From Myxococcus stipitatus (GTDB lineage: Bacteria > Myxococcota > Myxococcia > Myxococcales > Myxococcaceae), in the NCBI RefSeq assembly GCF_038561935.1, contig NZ_CP102770.1:4402001-4466000 (forward strand): DNA of 64,000 nucleotides, given 5' to 3'. Position numbers and translations under genes: made by a program. Shown here piece after piece: positions 1-8,621 of the stretch. The stretch's first letter is position 1; the number at the start of each line of letters is the position of its first letter. A model generated the notes under the pieces. That model did not search any database. It worked only from the letters and a program-made list of their open reading frames with translations, and was not told where the DNA came from.

Positions 1-1
1 G

Positions 2-445
2 CGCGCCCATGAGCTGGGCGTGCGCTTCTTCCTCGAACATCCCGTGCCCGTGGATGCGCTCCTGCTCGCGCGCATCGGCGCGGCCTTGGGCGACATGGAC
101 GAAGCCTCGCGCCAGTTGCGGTGGATTGAGTCCCACTGTCCTCCCGACTCCCTGCCGCCCACCGCGGTCATGCGCCGTCTGGTGGAGCTCCAGGTGCGCG
201 AGGCCAGGGGCGGAACGGAAGCTCGCGAAGGCGGGGCGTGGCGGGCCCTGGAGGAAGAGGCGCGGGAGCTGGCCTCTCCCGATGAGAAGGCGGAGCTGCT
301 CCTGCAAGCGGCTCGTTCCGCCTTCGCGGCGGGTGCTCAGGCCGAGGGCCTCGCGTGGCTCGTCGAGGCCGAGAGTGCCGTGTCCGCCGCGCCCTTGTGG
401 CGCCCTCGGCTGGACGCGCTGCGGCACGGCGCGCCACGCGGGTAG
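2..445 (+). CDS. C-terminal part of a repeat-rich (TPR-like) protein, 5' end outside window
   Basis: The frame is open from the window edge to a TAG at 443-445, and codons before the first GTG (position 20) read as protein, so this is the 3' end of a longer gene. The visible 147 or so residues are Ala/Leu/Glu/Arg-rich amphipathic helices (for example LLLARIGAALGDMDEA and AELLLQAARSAFAAGAQAEG) of the kind seen in TPR or other alpha-solenoid repeats. There is no catalytic motif or membrane segment in the visible part. Function unknown. A small hairpin overlaps its stop codon. It could be the tail of a large regulatory or kinase-associated solenoid, but nothing here proves that. Confidence 0.6.
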   Translation, partial: RAHELGVRFFLEHPVPVDALLLARIGAALGDMDEASRQLRWIESHCPPDSLPPTAVMRRLVELQVREARGGTEAREGGAWRALEEEARELASPDEKAELLLQAARSAFAAGAQAEGLAWLVEAESAVSAAPLWRPRLDALRHGAPRG

Positions 446-458
446 CGTTCCGCGCTAC
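442..458 (+). terminator. Hairpin overlapping the stop of the first gene
   Basis: GTAGCG (442-447) and CGCTAC (453-458) form a perfect 6-bp stem with loop TTCCG. It sits on the TAG stop and is followed by an A/T-containing stretch but no T-run. A weak terminator candidate. Confidence 0.35.
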
Positions 459-472
459 AATTACAACCGGGT

Positions 473-489
473 GTGACCTGATCGGTCAC
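473..489. promoter_or_regulatory. Palindrome GTGACC-N5-GGTCAC
   Basis: A perfect 6-5-6 inverted repeat lies in the 164-bp gap before the lipoprotein gene at 610. The size and symmetry suit a dimeric regulator's operator, or it may form a small RNA hairpin. No known consensus was recognised. The rest of 446-609 shows only the lipoprotein's ribosome-binding site. Confidence 0.3.
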
Positions 490-609
490 TGCAGCCGACC
501 TCGCGGATTGTTCCTTGGGATGGCCTTGCGATGCAGAGGCCGCTGGCCTGAGGCGTGCTTCCAGAAGACGCATTTCCCCACTTTCGTGCATTTTACTGGA
601 GGAGCGTCC

Positions 610-2103
610 ATGGGTGTTACTGTCCGTCGCCCCCCGTCGTGGGTTGTGTCGTTGCTGCTGTGGGCCCTGGCTGGATGTGGAGGGGACGTCACGTCGACTC
701 AATCCCCGGCGGCCGAGATCGGGGAGAGTCGTTCGGAGATTCGCATCGCCAACTCGCTGTCCACGGATGCACTCGTCCTCAACGCCATTGGCACCAATGG
801 CACCGCGACGACGCTGCTGGCGACATCGAGCCTGGACTCGCTCTTCGATGGCACCGCGTTCGGCGGCCATCCACACATCAGCCGGCAGCTGCATGACCCA
901 GATGCGCGAAAGTTCATGGAGTACCTGGTGAGCTGCGCGCTGGGGCCCAGCCAGGTGCTCGCCTACTTCGACCCGACGCCGTCCTCTGGTGGACCTCGCC
1001 TCTGGGGCGGCAAGGCGGGCCTGTGCACGAAGTGGCTGACCTCGCCGCCCTCGCAGGAGTGTCTCAACCGCGTCTCCGCGTGCCTCCTCTCGCGCAACAA
1101 CGCGCTGGGTCGCCGCGTGGAGCTGTCCATCCGCGGTGAGGTCCAGGGCGCTCCGAGTGTCTTCTACCTGGAGCCGGTGACGCGGCCCGCGGAGTACGAT
1201 CCGAGCACGGCGCAGAAGCTGGCCAGCTTCGCGACCTGCGCGATGGGCGAGTCGGGCGCGCAGCGGAACTGTGGCTGGACCGCCCACGGCATCGGACGGT
1301 GTACGGCCGGCGCGACGGTCTGGGCGGGAGCCGGAGGGGCTGTCGCGTGCCCGGGCGCATCGCTGGGCGCGAGCGCGGGCAGTCGGATGGTGCTGCGCGT
1401 GTGCTCGGGCGTCGTGGGCTGCAACACGGGCGCCGACACGCTCCTGGGCGAGGGGGATGGGAGCTGCGCCGGGACGGACCCGGTGGTGTCCTTCACGTGC
1501 CCCGCGGAGGGCTACTACAGCGTGATGACGGCGCCGTGGGACAGCGCGGACTCCGGGGTGGCGAGCGTGGCCACGACGTCGACGGCGGTGCAGGCGTATG
1601 CGCTGTCGGAGGCGCAGGTCTACGGCATGCGCGAGGGCGCGTTCTACGGCAACATCTTCGACCGGAAGGCGCTGGCCACGGAGGTCTACGTGGAAGAGCA
1701 GCGCTACGGTGACCAGCTGAAGTACGTCGTCGTCGGAGACCAGGTGGAGATCCAGGGCGCCATCTATCGCAAGATGTACTCCTGCTATGACCCGTCCTGG
1801 GTGAGCGGCTCCGCGTACTCCACGCACCGCGTCTGCGCGTTGCCGAACTCTGGCGCGAACTGCGCGGCCACCGTCACCGGCCCCTGCTGGGGGACCGCCA
1901 CGAACCCACAGGCGGGCAAGTGCGAGGTGAACGATGGGACGATGGTGCCGGGCGACGGCGACTACGAGCGGTGCCGGGACAACCTGAACCGCCTGTGGCT
2001 GGAGCCGGTGACGACATTCCTCCACGAGTCCTGCGGCGCGGTCGAGGGCTCGGACGTGCCCAAGCTCTGTGAGCGCTCGCGAAGGGTGCGAGGGAAGTAC
2101 TGA
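610..2103 (+). CDS. Cysteine-rich lipoprotein of unknown function
   Basis: 497 residues. The ATG at 610 was chosen because GGAGGAG lies at 598-604, five bases upstream, and because it places a lipoprotein signal (Arg-Arg, hydrophobic stretch, lipobox LAGC) at residues 6-23. The frame is open further upstream, but that part has no start with a ribosome-binding site. The mature protein has many Cys residues spread along it, such as VSCALG, KAGLCTKW, RNCGWTAHG, VCSGVVGC and CAVPG-like turns, which suggests disulfides in an exported domain. No enzyme motif was recognised. The kinase gene starts three bases after its stop, so the two are probably co-transcribed. It is likely anchored to the outer membrane or cell surface. 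Lineage-specific hypothetical lipoprotein; function not assignable. Confidence 0.8.
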   Translation: MGVTVRRPPSWVVSLLLWALAGCGGDVTSTQSPAAEIGESRSEIRIANSLSTDALVLNAIGTNGTATTLLATSSLDSLFDGTAFGGHPHISRQLHDPDARKFMEYLVSCALGPSQVLAYFDPTPSSGGPRLWGGKAGLCTKWLTSPPSQECLNRVSACLLSRNNALGRRVELSIRGEVQGAPSVFYLEPVTRPAEYDPSTAQKLASFATCAMGESGAQRNCGWTAHGIGRCTAGATVWAGAGGAVACPGASLGASAGSRMVLRVCSGVVGCNTGADTLLGEGDGSCAGTDPVVSFTCPAEGYYSVMTAPWDSADSGVASVATTSTAVQAYALSEAQVYGMREGAFYGNIFDRKALATEVYVEEQRYGDQLKYVVVGDQVEIQGAIYRKMYSCYDPSWVSGSAYSTHRVCALPNSGANCAATVTGPCWGTATNPQAGKCEVNDGTMVPGDGDYERCRDNLNRLWLEPVTTFLHESCGAVEGSDVPKLCERSRRVRGKY

Positions 2104-2106
2104 CCC

Positions 2107-3489
2107 ATGACCACCGGAGGCGTGGAGTCGCTCTATGGCGAGGAGCTGAGGCCCGGAGCACTGGTGGGCCGATGGGTGGTGGAGCGTGTCCACTACCGAG
2201 GCTTGCTCTCCACGCTCTACCGGGCTCGGGAGGTGAGCGGGGGGGCGCTCGCGGCGCTGAAGGTGCTGCCGTCCGTGGCCTCCGCGTCGGACACCTCGCT
2301 GCGCCGCTTTCGTCGGGAGGCGGCCACCCTCCAGCGCCTGGTCCATCCGCACATCGTCGGGGTGCTCGACTACGGCGAGCTTCCCGACGGTCGTCCCTTC
2401 ATCGCGATGGAGTGGCTGGAGGGCAGGGACCTGGCGGCGGAGCTGGCCGCGCGAGGTCCGCTCGCTTCACGTGAGGCCTTGGAGGTCCTGGAGCAGGTGG
2501 GCGCCGCGCTGCGCGTGGCCCATGTCGCGGGGGTCGTCCATCGCGACCTCAAGGCGCAGAACGTGATGAAGCTGTCGGGCAGCGGCGAGACGCTGCACGT
2601 GAAGCTGGTCGACTTCGGTGTCGCGAAAGGGCTCACGCCCGATGCACCAGGGTCCTCTTCGCTGACCCACACCGGCGTGGCCCTGGGCACACCGCTGTCC
2701 ATGGCACCCGAGCAGATTCGCGGTGAGGTGCCGGACGCGCGCACCGACCTCTACGCGCTCGGCGTGCTCCTGTTCCAACTCGTCACCGGACAGCCTCCGT
2801 TCCAGGGGGCGACGCGCCACGAGGTGGAGGAGCAGCACCTGCATGCCCCACCGCCTCGGCCCGCGGAGCGTGCCCCCGTGCCGGCGGCGCTGGATGACGT
2901 GGTGCTGCGGTGTCTCGCCAAGAAGCGCGAGGACCGCTACCCGGACGTGGCCGCGTTCCTGGAGGACCTGCGTCGCGCGGTGGGCGGAGCGCGGCCTCGC
3001 GAGCTCGTGGGCCATGCCGTGGCGCTCTACGCGGAGGCCCGGCTCGCGCGCGCCCCGGACGCGGCCCTGTTGGAGCGCATGGACTCGCTGCTGGAGCGCA
3101 CGGGAGCACGCGTCCGTGACGCGGGGCTGGAGGTGCGCGTGGAGGGGAGCGGCTGTCTCATGGCCCTGGCCTCGCTTCCAGACGACGTGGCCTCCGAGCG
3201 CGCCGTGCGGGAGCGGGTGCTGGGCGCCGCGCTGGAATTGCTCGAAGGCGCGCGTGCTTCCGACGCGGCCGTGGAGCTGGCCATCACCGTCCACGTGGAC
3301 CGGCACTCGTCCTCGGAGGGACGGGCGAGTGGTGGCAGCTTGATGCACCTGCCGGGCTGGGTGGCGGACGCGCAGGGCGCGGGGCTGGTCGCCACCGAGT
3401 CGGCGCTGCGAGACCTGGAGTCGGGGTTCCTCGCCGCGCCGTTGCCCGGAGGCGGGGCCATCTGGTCCCGCATCACCGGGCGGCGGTGA
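2107..3489 (+). CDS. Soluble Hanks-type Ser/Thr protein kinase
   Basis: 460 residues. The N-terminal kinase domain covers about residues 20-290: ATP-binding Lys52 in AALKVL, catalytic loop VVHRDLKAQN near residue 145, metal-binding DFG (VDFGVAKG), and MAPEQ plus DARTDLYALGV for the APE and F-helix motifs. The glycine-rich loop is degenerate: VHYRGLLSTLY keeps only one of the usual three glycines. The C-terminal 170 residues are a novel-looking alpha/beta region without a transmembrane helix, so the kinase is cytoplasmic. It follows the lipoprotein gene by three bases and ends four bases before the convergent FHA-type activator gene. FHA domains bind phosphothreonine, so kinase and activator may be partners (inference). 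Catalytic residues are intact, so activity is likely despite the poor P-loop. Confidence 0.9.
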   Translation: MTTGGVESLYGEELRPGALVGRWVVERVHYRGLLSTLYRAREVSGGALAALKVLPSVASASDTSLRRFRREAATLQRLVHPHIVGVLDYGELPDGRPFIAMEWLEGRDLAAELAARGPLASREALEVLEQVGAALRVAHVAGVVHRDLKAQNVMKLSGSGETLHVKLVDFGVAKGLTPDAPGSSSLTHTGVALGTPLSMAPEQIRGEVPDARTDLYALGVLLFQLVTGQPPFQGATRHEVEEQHLHAPPPRPAERAPVPAALDDVVLRCLAKKREDRYPDVAAFLEDLRRAVGGARPRELVGHAVALYAEARLARAPDAALLERMDSLLERTGARVRDAGLEVRVEGSGCLMALASLPDDVASERAVRERVLGAALELLEGARASDAAVELAITVHVDRHSSSEGRASGGSLMHLPGWVADAQGAGLVATESALRDLESGFLAAPLPGGGAIWSRITGRR

Positions 3490-3492
3490 CAC

Positions 3493-4911
3493 TCACGGCT
3501 TGATGCCGTGCCTGCGCAAGAGCCGGTAGAGGTGGACCCGGTCCACGCCCGCGGTGACGGCGGCCTGGGCCACCTTGCCCTGGTGCTTCTCCAGGAGGGC
3601 GCGCAGGTAGCGGCGCTCGAAGTCATCCACCGAGCGACGGCGCTGGTCCGCGTACGGGAGGCTGGGGTCCACCTCCATCGGATTGCCAGAGCGCGCTTCC
3701 TCCTCGGTGAGCTCCACGGCCTCCTCGAAGACGAGGCAGCGCTCCAGGTAGTTGCGCAGCTCACGGACATTGCCGGGCCACGCCGCGTAGCGCAGGCGCG
3801 CGAGGAAGTCCGGCGTGCGCAGGGACGCCGTGCGGTCCAGGTCCGCGCCGAGCGAGCCGAGGATGCCATCCACCAGCAAGGGCAGGTCCTCCGGCCGCTG
3901 GCGCAGCGGGGGCAGGGCGATGCGCAGCACGGCGAGTCGGAAGAAGAGGTCCGAGCGGAAGCGGCCCGCGTTCACCTCCGCGCGCAGGTCGCGGTGCGTG
4001 GCCGCCATCAGCCGCACGTCCACGGGCTGGTACGTGTTGCTGCCGACGCGGCGGATCTCCCGGTTCTCCAGCACGCGCAGGAGCTTGGGCTGGAGCTCCG
4101 CGGGCAGTTCGCCAATCTCGTCGAGGAAGACGGTGCCGCCGATGGCTTCCTCGAAGACGCCCGCGCGCCGCTGGACGGCTCCGGTGAAGGCGCCCTTCTC
4201 GTGGCCGAACAGCTCGCTCTCCAGGAGGTGCGCGGGAATGGCGCCGCAGTCCACCACGAGGAACGGCCCGTCCTTGCGACGCCCCGCTTCGTGGATGGCC
4301 TGCGCGGCCTGGCTCTTCCCCGTGCCGGTCTCTCCCTCCAGCAGCACGGTGACGTCGCGGGACGCGGCGCGCTCCATCATCGCGAAGCACACGCGCATGG
4401 CCACCGAGGCACCCACGAGGGTCCCGAAGCGCGTGCTCTCCGACACGGGCAGCCGGTTGTTCTCCGCGCTGAAGTCGAAGCGCAGCACCACGCGCCCCAG
4501 CCGCAGCAGCGAGCCGCTGCGCAGCACGCCCTCCATCACCTGCACGCCATCCAGGATGACGCCGTTGAGGCTGTCCAGGTCTCGCACCTGGGGGCCTCGG
4601 GGGCCGATGCGGACCTCGCAGTGGAAGCGCGACACGGTGGGGTCATCCACCGCGAAGTCGTTGAGCGGGTGCGAGCCGACCGAGCACGTGTCCGCCGTGG
4701 ACTCCCACGTGCTGCCCGACTGCGTGCCTTCCACCACCGTCAGGCGGAAGCGGCGCACCGTCGAGGCGTCATACGCGCGGCGCCCCTGCTCGTACGGCAA
4801 CGTCACGTGGAGCGCGTCGCCCCCTGGTTCCCGGGCCTCGAGCTTCCAGAGCGAATCGGGTTTCGCGTCGGGAGTGGGAGGGGTTGAGCGGGCCCGGTCG
4901 GATGCAGACAT
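3493..4911 (-). CDS. FHA domain sigma-54-dependent transcriptional activator
   Basis: 472 residues. It activates sigma-54 RNA polymerase by ATP hydrolysis. Order: FHA domain at about residues 50-155 (SVGSHPLNDFAVDDPTVSRFHCE and DLDSLNGVILDG), AAA+ domain at about 160-400 and a Fis-type helix-turn-helix at the C-terminus (AAVTAGVDRVHLYRLLRRHG). Walker A is GETGTGKS, Walker B is GGTVFLDEIGEL, and the sigma-54 contact loop GAFTGA is present near residue 239. An FHA domain in place of a receiver is typical of myxobacterial activators that respond to Ser/Thr kinases rather than histidine kinases. The convergent kinase next door is an obvious candidate input. The start ATG at 4909-4911 gives a short polar leader before the FHA. 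The divergent gap to the cyclase gene should hold its promoter. Confidence 0.93.
   Translation of the reverse strand: MSASDRARSTPPTPDAKPDSLWKLEAREPGGDALHVTLPYEQGRRAYDASTVRRFRLTVVEGTQSGSTWESTADTCSVGSHPLNDFAVDDPTVSRFHCEVRIGPRGPQVRDLDSLNGVILDGVQVMEGVLRSGSLLRLGRVVLRFDFSAENNRLPVSESTRFGTLVGASVAMRVCFAMMERAASRDVTVLLEGETGTGKSQAAQAIHEAGRRKDGPFLVVDCGAIPAHLLESELFGHEKGAFTGAVQRRAGVFEEAIGGTVFLDEIGELPAELQPKLLRVLENREIRRVGSNTYQPVDVRLMAATHRDLRAEVNAGRFRSDLFFRLAVLRIALPPLRQRPEDLPLLVDGILGSLGADLDRTASLRTPDFLARLRYAAWPGNVRELRNYLERCLVFEEAVELTEEEARSGNPMEVDPSLPYADQRRRSVDDFERRYLRALLEKHQGKVAQAAVTAGVDRVHLYRLLRRHGIKP
3494..3510. terminator. Hairpin between convergent kinase and activator genes
   Basis: CACGGC/GCCGTG form a 6-bp stem with loop TTGAT, five bases beyond the kinase stop and inside the last codons of the opposing activator. 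It could stop transcription of the kinase operon. There is no T-run. Confidence 0.35.
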
Positions 4912-5356
4912 GGGCGCGAAGATACCATGACCGCGCGGTGCCGACTTTCGGTCATCCAGCCGCGTGCGGTGGGGTGTCCTCGGAAACGCCCGCGCGGAAG
5001 CCCGGCACCGTGAAGACCGTCCGGGCCCCGCGTCCCCCCGCTCCGCCCCCCACGCCCCCCTCGCGACACGGAGCTCACGGTCGTGGTGGGTTGCTCCCGA
5101 CCGTGTGGCGACCTCGACACCTTGCAGCGGGTGTGCCCGTGCTCCCGCACTCGGGAGCGCGGCGGGCTCGGCTGCGGGAAGCGTGGCATGGGGTGCTACA
5201 GCCCCGGCTCGATTGTGACGTGAAGGGCTACAGCCAGGCCCCCATCCGCGCGTCGATGACCGTCATCGACGGGGTCGATTGGGCGCCTGGAGACCCGGTC
5301 GCTACGAAGTGGGTGCCGCATTCCCATCCTCGGGGATGCCCAGCAACAGGAGCACC
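4912..5356. other. 445-bp divergent intergenic region
   Basis: This lies between the FHA activator (leftward) and the cyclase-family gene (rightward). Short open frames here have Pro/Arg-rich, low-complexity translations and no ribosome-binding site, so none is called. Divergent promoters are expected, but no clear sigma-70 or sigma-54 consensus was found. The cyclase ribosome-binding site AGGAG is at 5348-5352. Confidence 0.5.
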
Positions 5357-6340
5357 ATGTACAAGCACGTCATCCAGGCCCTGCTCATCGCGAGCATGGG
5401 CTGGGGCAGCACCGTGGCCGCGAGCACCCCGAACCTGTCGACCCCCGAGTCCATCCAGGCGTGGAAGAAGCAGCACCGCAACTGGGGACGGTGGGGCGCG
5501 GAGGACCAGCTCGGCGCGGCCAACCTCATCACCCCCGCCAAGCGCAAGGAGGCCGCGAAGCTCGTGCGGGAAGGCGTGTCCGTCTCGCTGGCGCACACGC
5601 TGGAGACCCACAAGGCCCCGGACGTCCCGTCGCCGCTGGTGCACGAGATGATTGAGCACGGCGAGGCGCCGACCTCGACCTACGCCGCGGACCGGCTGGA
5701 CCTGGGCTACCACGGCTGGTCTCACACCCACCTGGATGCGCTCTGCCACGTCTTCGACGAAGGCCGGACGTACAACGGCCATGCGCAGGGCAAGGTGGAT
5801 TCGAAAGGCTGCTCGGTGTTGTCCGTCAACGCGACGCGGGACGGGCTGGTGACGCGCGGGGTGTTCATCGACATGGCCGCGTTCAAGGGAGTGCCCTACC
5901 TGGAGCCGGGGACACCCATCCACGCGTCGGACCTGGAGGCCTGGGAGCGCAAGACGAAGGTGAAGGTGTCGAGTGGCGACGCGGTCATCGTTCGCACGGG
6001 GCGGTGGGCCCGTCGCGCGGCGGTCGGACCTTGGGATGTCTCCGCCCACTCACCGGGCCTGCATGCCTCCAGCGTGGAGTGGTTCGCCGCGCGCGGAGTG
6101 GCTGTCGTTGCGACGGACGTGGGGCTGGATGTGATGCCCTCGGGTGTGGAGGCGTATGTGATGCCGGTCCACCTGCTGCTCATCAGCTCGCTGGGCGTCC
6201 ATGTCATCGACAACGCGGACCTGGAGGCGCTGGCGAAGGCCTCGGCGGCGCGTGGCCGCTACGACTTCCTCTTGAGCGTGGCGCCCTTGGCCGTGGAGGG
6301 CGGAACGGGCTCCCCGGTGAACCCCATCGCGACCTTCTGA
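5357..6340 (+). CDS. Secreted cyclase-family (kynurenine formamidase-like) metal hydrolase
   Basis: 327 residues. The start ATG at 5357 was chosen for the AGGAG six bases upstream and because the protein then begins with a signal peptide (MYKHVIQALLIASMGWGSTVAA). The body matches the PF04199 'cyclase' family: WGAEDQLGAANLI near the N-terminus and the metal-binding motif HGWSHTHLDALCH, the family's H-x-G-T-H-x-D-x4-H with Ser for Gly. Later come GDAVIVRTG and the substrate-pocket segment ending VGLDVMPSG. Family members hydrolyse formyl-kynurenine or related amides and lactones; the substrate here is unknown. Its 3' end overlaps the convergent LysR gene by 82 bp, which suggests that regulator as a controller. 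Export points to a periplasmic or extracellular role. Confidence 0.85.
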   Translation: MYKHVIQALLIASMGWGSTVAASTPNLSTPESIQAWKKQHRNWGRWGAEDQLGAANLITPAKRKEAAKLVREGVSVSLAHTLETHKAPDVPSPLVHEMIEHGEAPTSTYAADRLDLGYHGWSHTHLDALCHVFDEGRTYNGHAQGKVDSKGCSVLSVNATRDGLVTRGVFIDMAAFKGVPYLEPGTPIHASDLEAWERKTKVKVSSGDAVIVRTGRWARRAAVGPWDVSAHSPGLHASSVEWFAARGVAVVATDVGLDVMPSGVEAYVMPVHLLLISSLGVHVIDNADLEALAKASAARGRYDFLLSVAPLAVEGGTGSPVNPIATF

Positions 6341-7320
6341 CGGGCGCGCTTGCGGGGCGGAGGCGTCCGGGCCGCCAGGCGCGTGAAGCCTCCGAGCTCC
6401 ACGCTCTGCGTGGCGGCCCGGAACATGGCCTCGAGGAACCAGCGGTGGCCCGGGTCCGAGTCGCGCGAGGCATGCCAGCGCATCGCGATGGCATCCTGCG
6501 GAAGCTCGAGCGGTGGCGGGCTGTGGCTCAAGCCGAAGGCCCTCGCGGTGGCCAGTGCCGAGCGACGCGGAAGCAGCCCGAGCAGCCGTGAGCCGAGCAG
6601 CAGGTGCGGCACGCTGAGCGAGTGCGCCGTGTGGACGGCCACGCGGCGGCGCAGACGGAGCTTCGCCAGGGCATCATCCACGGCGTCGCTCGAGTCCGCG
6701 CGCCGCGACACGCGGACGTGGGGGATGGCGAGGAAGTCCTCCAGTGACAAGGGCGTGTCCACCTCGACGGCCTGCGGGTCGAAGAGGACGAGATATCCCG
6801 CGCTGCAGAACTGCCGCGTCTTGTGGTGCGGGGCCTGGTCCTGGGGGGGACCCACGATGAGGTCCAGCGAGCCGTCATCCAACATCGCGGGGCCCAGCGC
6901 TTCCTGGAAAGGGGAGAGCGACAGGGTGACGCCGGGGGCTTCCCTCGCGACGAGCGCGAGGAAGGGCGGCATCAGCGAGGACTCCATCCCGTCCGAGAGG
7001 CTCACGCGGAAGTGCCGCTCCTGCGTCGAGGGGTCGAACGGGCGCTGGGTGAGCACGCCCTGGAGGCACTCGAGCGCCGTGCGCACGGGCTCCGCGAGGG
7101 CCAGGGCATGAGGGGTGGGAACGATGCCCGTGGGGGCTCGGGTGAAGAGCTCGTCGCCGAGCAGCTCGCGCAAGCGCGCGAGGTGGTGGCTCATCGCGGG
7201 CTGGCCCAGGCCGACGCGGCGAGCGGCCCGGGTGACGTGGCGCTCGCGCATGAGGGCGTCGAAGGCCACGAGCAGGTTGAGGTCCAGGCGGGAAAGGTGG
7301 GCATGGTCGATGGGGAGCAT
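6259..7320 (-). CDS. LysR-family transcriptional regulator
   Basis: 353 residues, counted from the ATG at 7318-7320. The N-terminal winged helix-turn-helix is clear (LDLNLLVAFDALMRERHVTRAA, then GQPAMSHHLARLRELLGDELF), followed by a periplasmic-binding-like effector domain (FRVSLSDGMESSLMPPFL to LVGPPQDQ-type strands). LysR proteins are usually about 300 residues. Here the last 30-40 residues are a basic/Pro-rich tail (TPPPRKRARQKVA) encoded antisense to the cyclase 3' end, so the stop appears to have moved into its neighbour. GGAGG about ten bases upstream of the ATG is the ribosome-binding site and lies inside a palindrome. Effector unknown; the adjacent cyclase is a plausible target. Confidence 0.9.
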   Translation of the reverse strand: MLPIDHAHLSRLDLNLLVAFDALMRERHVTRAARRVGLGQPAMSHHLARLRELLGDELFTRAPTGIVPTPHALALAEPVRTALECLQGVLTQRPFDPSTQERHFRVSLSDGMESSLMPPFLALVAREAPGVTLSLSPFQEALGPAMLDDGSLDLIVGPPQDQAPHHKTRQFCSAGYLVLFDPQAVEVDTPLSLEDFLAIPHVRVSRRADSSDAVDDALAKLRLRRRVAVHTAHSLSVPHLLLGSRLLGLLPRRSALATARAFGLSHSPPPLELPQDAIAMRWHASRDSDPGHRWFLEAMFRAATQSVELGGFTRLAARTPPPRKRARQKVAMGFTGEPVPPSTAKGATLKRKS

Positions 7321-7330
7321 GGCTTCGACG

Positions 7331-7344
7331 CCTCCGGCCGGAGG
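7331..7344 (-). promoter_or_regulatory. Palindrome masking the LysR ribosome-binding site
   Basis: CCTCCGGCCGGAGG is a perfect 14-base palindrome. In the minus-strand mRNA its 3' half GGAGG is the LysR Shine-Dalgarno, and its 5' half CCTCC can pair with it through a GGCC loop. It could reduce translation, be an autoregulatory operator, or form the terminator of the upstream porin gene. Confidence 0.4.
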
Positions 7345-7385
7345 GATAACGTGAAGCCCGCTCGGATGCCCGCGAGACGTGGAGG

Positions 7386-8600
7386 CTAGAACGCCAGGTT
7401 GAGCTGCAGCGTGATGAGCTGCGTGGTGCCGGCCTCCGTGGCGATGGGGACGGACGCGGCCTCCGCGCCGGTGGCCTCCTGCTGGTGGGCGAGCTGATAG
7501 CGCAGCTTGAAGGCGAGGTGCGGCGCGTTGACGAACCAGCCGAGCTGCGCCTCCACGATGTAGAGCAGGTCGTCCGGCAGGTCGGTGCTGGGGTTGAGGT
7601 AGCTCAGCCGCACGCCCGCATCGAGGACCTTCTTGTAGAAGCAGTAGTCGGCCTGGAGCCACGCGCCGAAGCTCGTGTAGTTGGCGCCGGTGCCCGGTGG
7701 GTCGATGCGGCTGAGGTACGCCTCGCCGAAGAGGTTGAACCGTCGCGCCTGGACGAAGAGGTCCACGCTCCCGGTAGCGAAGCGGCGCTTTCCCTCGCGG
7801 AGGATCTGGAAGATGCCCGCCTCCGGATTGAAGTTCTCCTTCACCTGGTTGACCTCACCGCCCGCGCCCTGGAGCGTGAAGGACACGTTGAGCGGTGGTG
7901 GCTCCTTGTCCCCGGACATGATGTAGGGCAGCTCGCCATAGCCAGGCTTGCCCATGGGGGAAAGGGTGGCGCGGGCGTTGAGCTGGTACTTGCCGGCCTC
8001 GGAGGTGACGGTCCGCAGCGGCGAGCCGCTGTAGATGCCGACGTAGTACTCCAGGTGGTCCGTCGTCCCGAAGAGCGTCACGCCCTTGTCGCGGCCCGTC
8101 CAGTAGTAGTTCGCGATGGCGGCGAACTCGGGGAAGAGGATCTGCTGCGGTCCCCAGGACTCATGGCGGCTGAGCGGCGTGTATTGCTGGCCCGCGCGCA
8201 CGCCGAACGCGTCGATGGGTTGGATCTCCACCAGCGAGTCGAGCAGGTACAGCGGCGGGTCCGCCAGCTCCAGCGACGTCCAGAAGCGGATCCACGGCCG
8301 GTAGATGTTGCCGCGGAGGATGGGACGCAGGAACGAGAAGGCGGTGCGCGACTCGGCCTTTCCGTCGAGGAAGACGGGCTCGAGCTTGTAGCCAGCCTGG
8401 AGTCCGATGGCGAGCAGGTAGTTCCCATCCTCCGACTGGACGTGGAACCCGTTCTTCTCGTCGAAGCCCCCCACGAGCGTGGGCTTGTCGTCGCCCTTGT
8501 CCTTGTCCTTGGAGTCCTCGTCTTCCGCGCGGCCCTCGGCCGGCAGGAGAAGCCCGCTGCTCACAGCGGCGAGAATCGCCGCGACCCGCATCCAGCGCAT
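7386..8600 (-). CDS. OprO/OprP-like outer-membrane porin
   Basis: 404 residues. The signal peptide (MRWMRVAAILAAVSSGLLLPAEGRA) is followed by a highly charged Asp/Lys linker, then a beta-barrel. The barrel has alternating aromatic strands such as FHVQSEDGNYLLAIGLQAGY and IYRPWIRFWTSLELADPPLYLLDSL, and ends in the C-terminal Phe (LQLNLAF) needed for outer-membrane insertion. DAFGVRAGQQYTPLSRHE resembles the phosphate-selective porin O/P family (PF07396). Ligand not predictable. It is transcribed in the same direction as glutaminase upstream, but a strong hairpin separates them. LysR follows 65 bp downstream. Confidence 0.8.
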   Translation of the reverse strand: MRWMRVAAILAAVSSGLLLPAEGRAEDEDSKDKDKGDDKPTLVGGFDEKNGFHVQSEDGNYLLAIGLQAGYKLEPVFLDGKAESRTAFSFLRPILRGNIYRPWIRFWTSLELADPPLYLLDSLVEIQPIDAFGVRAGQQYTPLSRHESWGPQQILFPEFAAIANYYWTGRDKGVTLFGTTDHLEYYVGIYSGSPLRTVTSEAGKYQLNARATLSPMGKPGYGELPYIMSGDKEPPPLNVSFTLQGAGGEVNQVKENFNPEAGIFQILREGKRRFATGSVDLFVQARRFNLFGEAYLSRIDPPGTGANYTSFGAWLQADYCFYKKVLDAGVRLSYLNPSTDLPDDLLYIVEAQLGWFVNAPHLAFKLRYQLAHQQEATGAEAASVPIATEAGTTQLITLQLNLAF

Positions 8601-8621
8601 ACCCTGTCCCTTGAACGAGCT

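Noticed and set aside
4964..5218. Short open frame of 84 codons in the gap before the cyclase gene
   Set aside because: Low-complexity Arg/Pro/Ala translation, no ribosome-binding site, and overlapping frames of equal quality.
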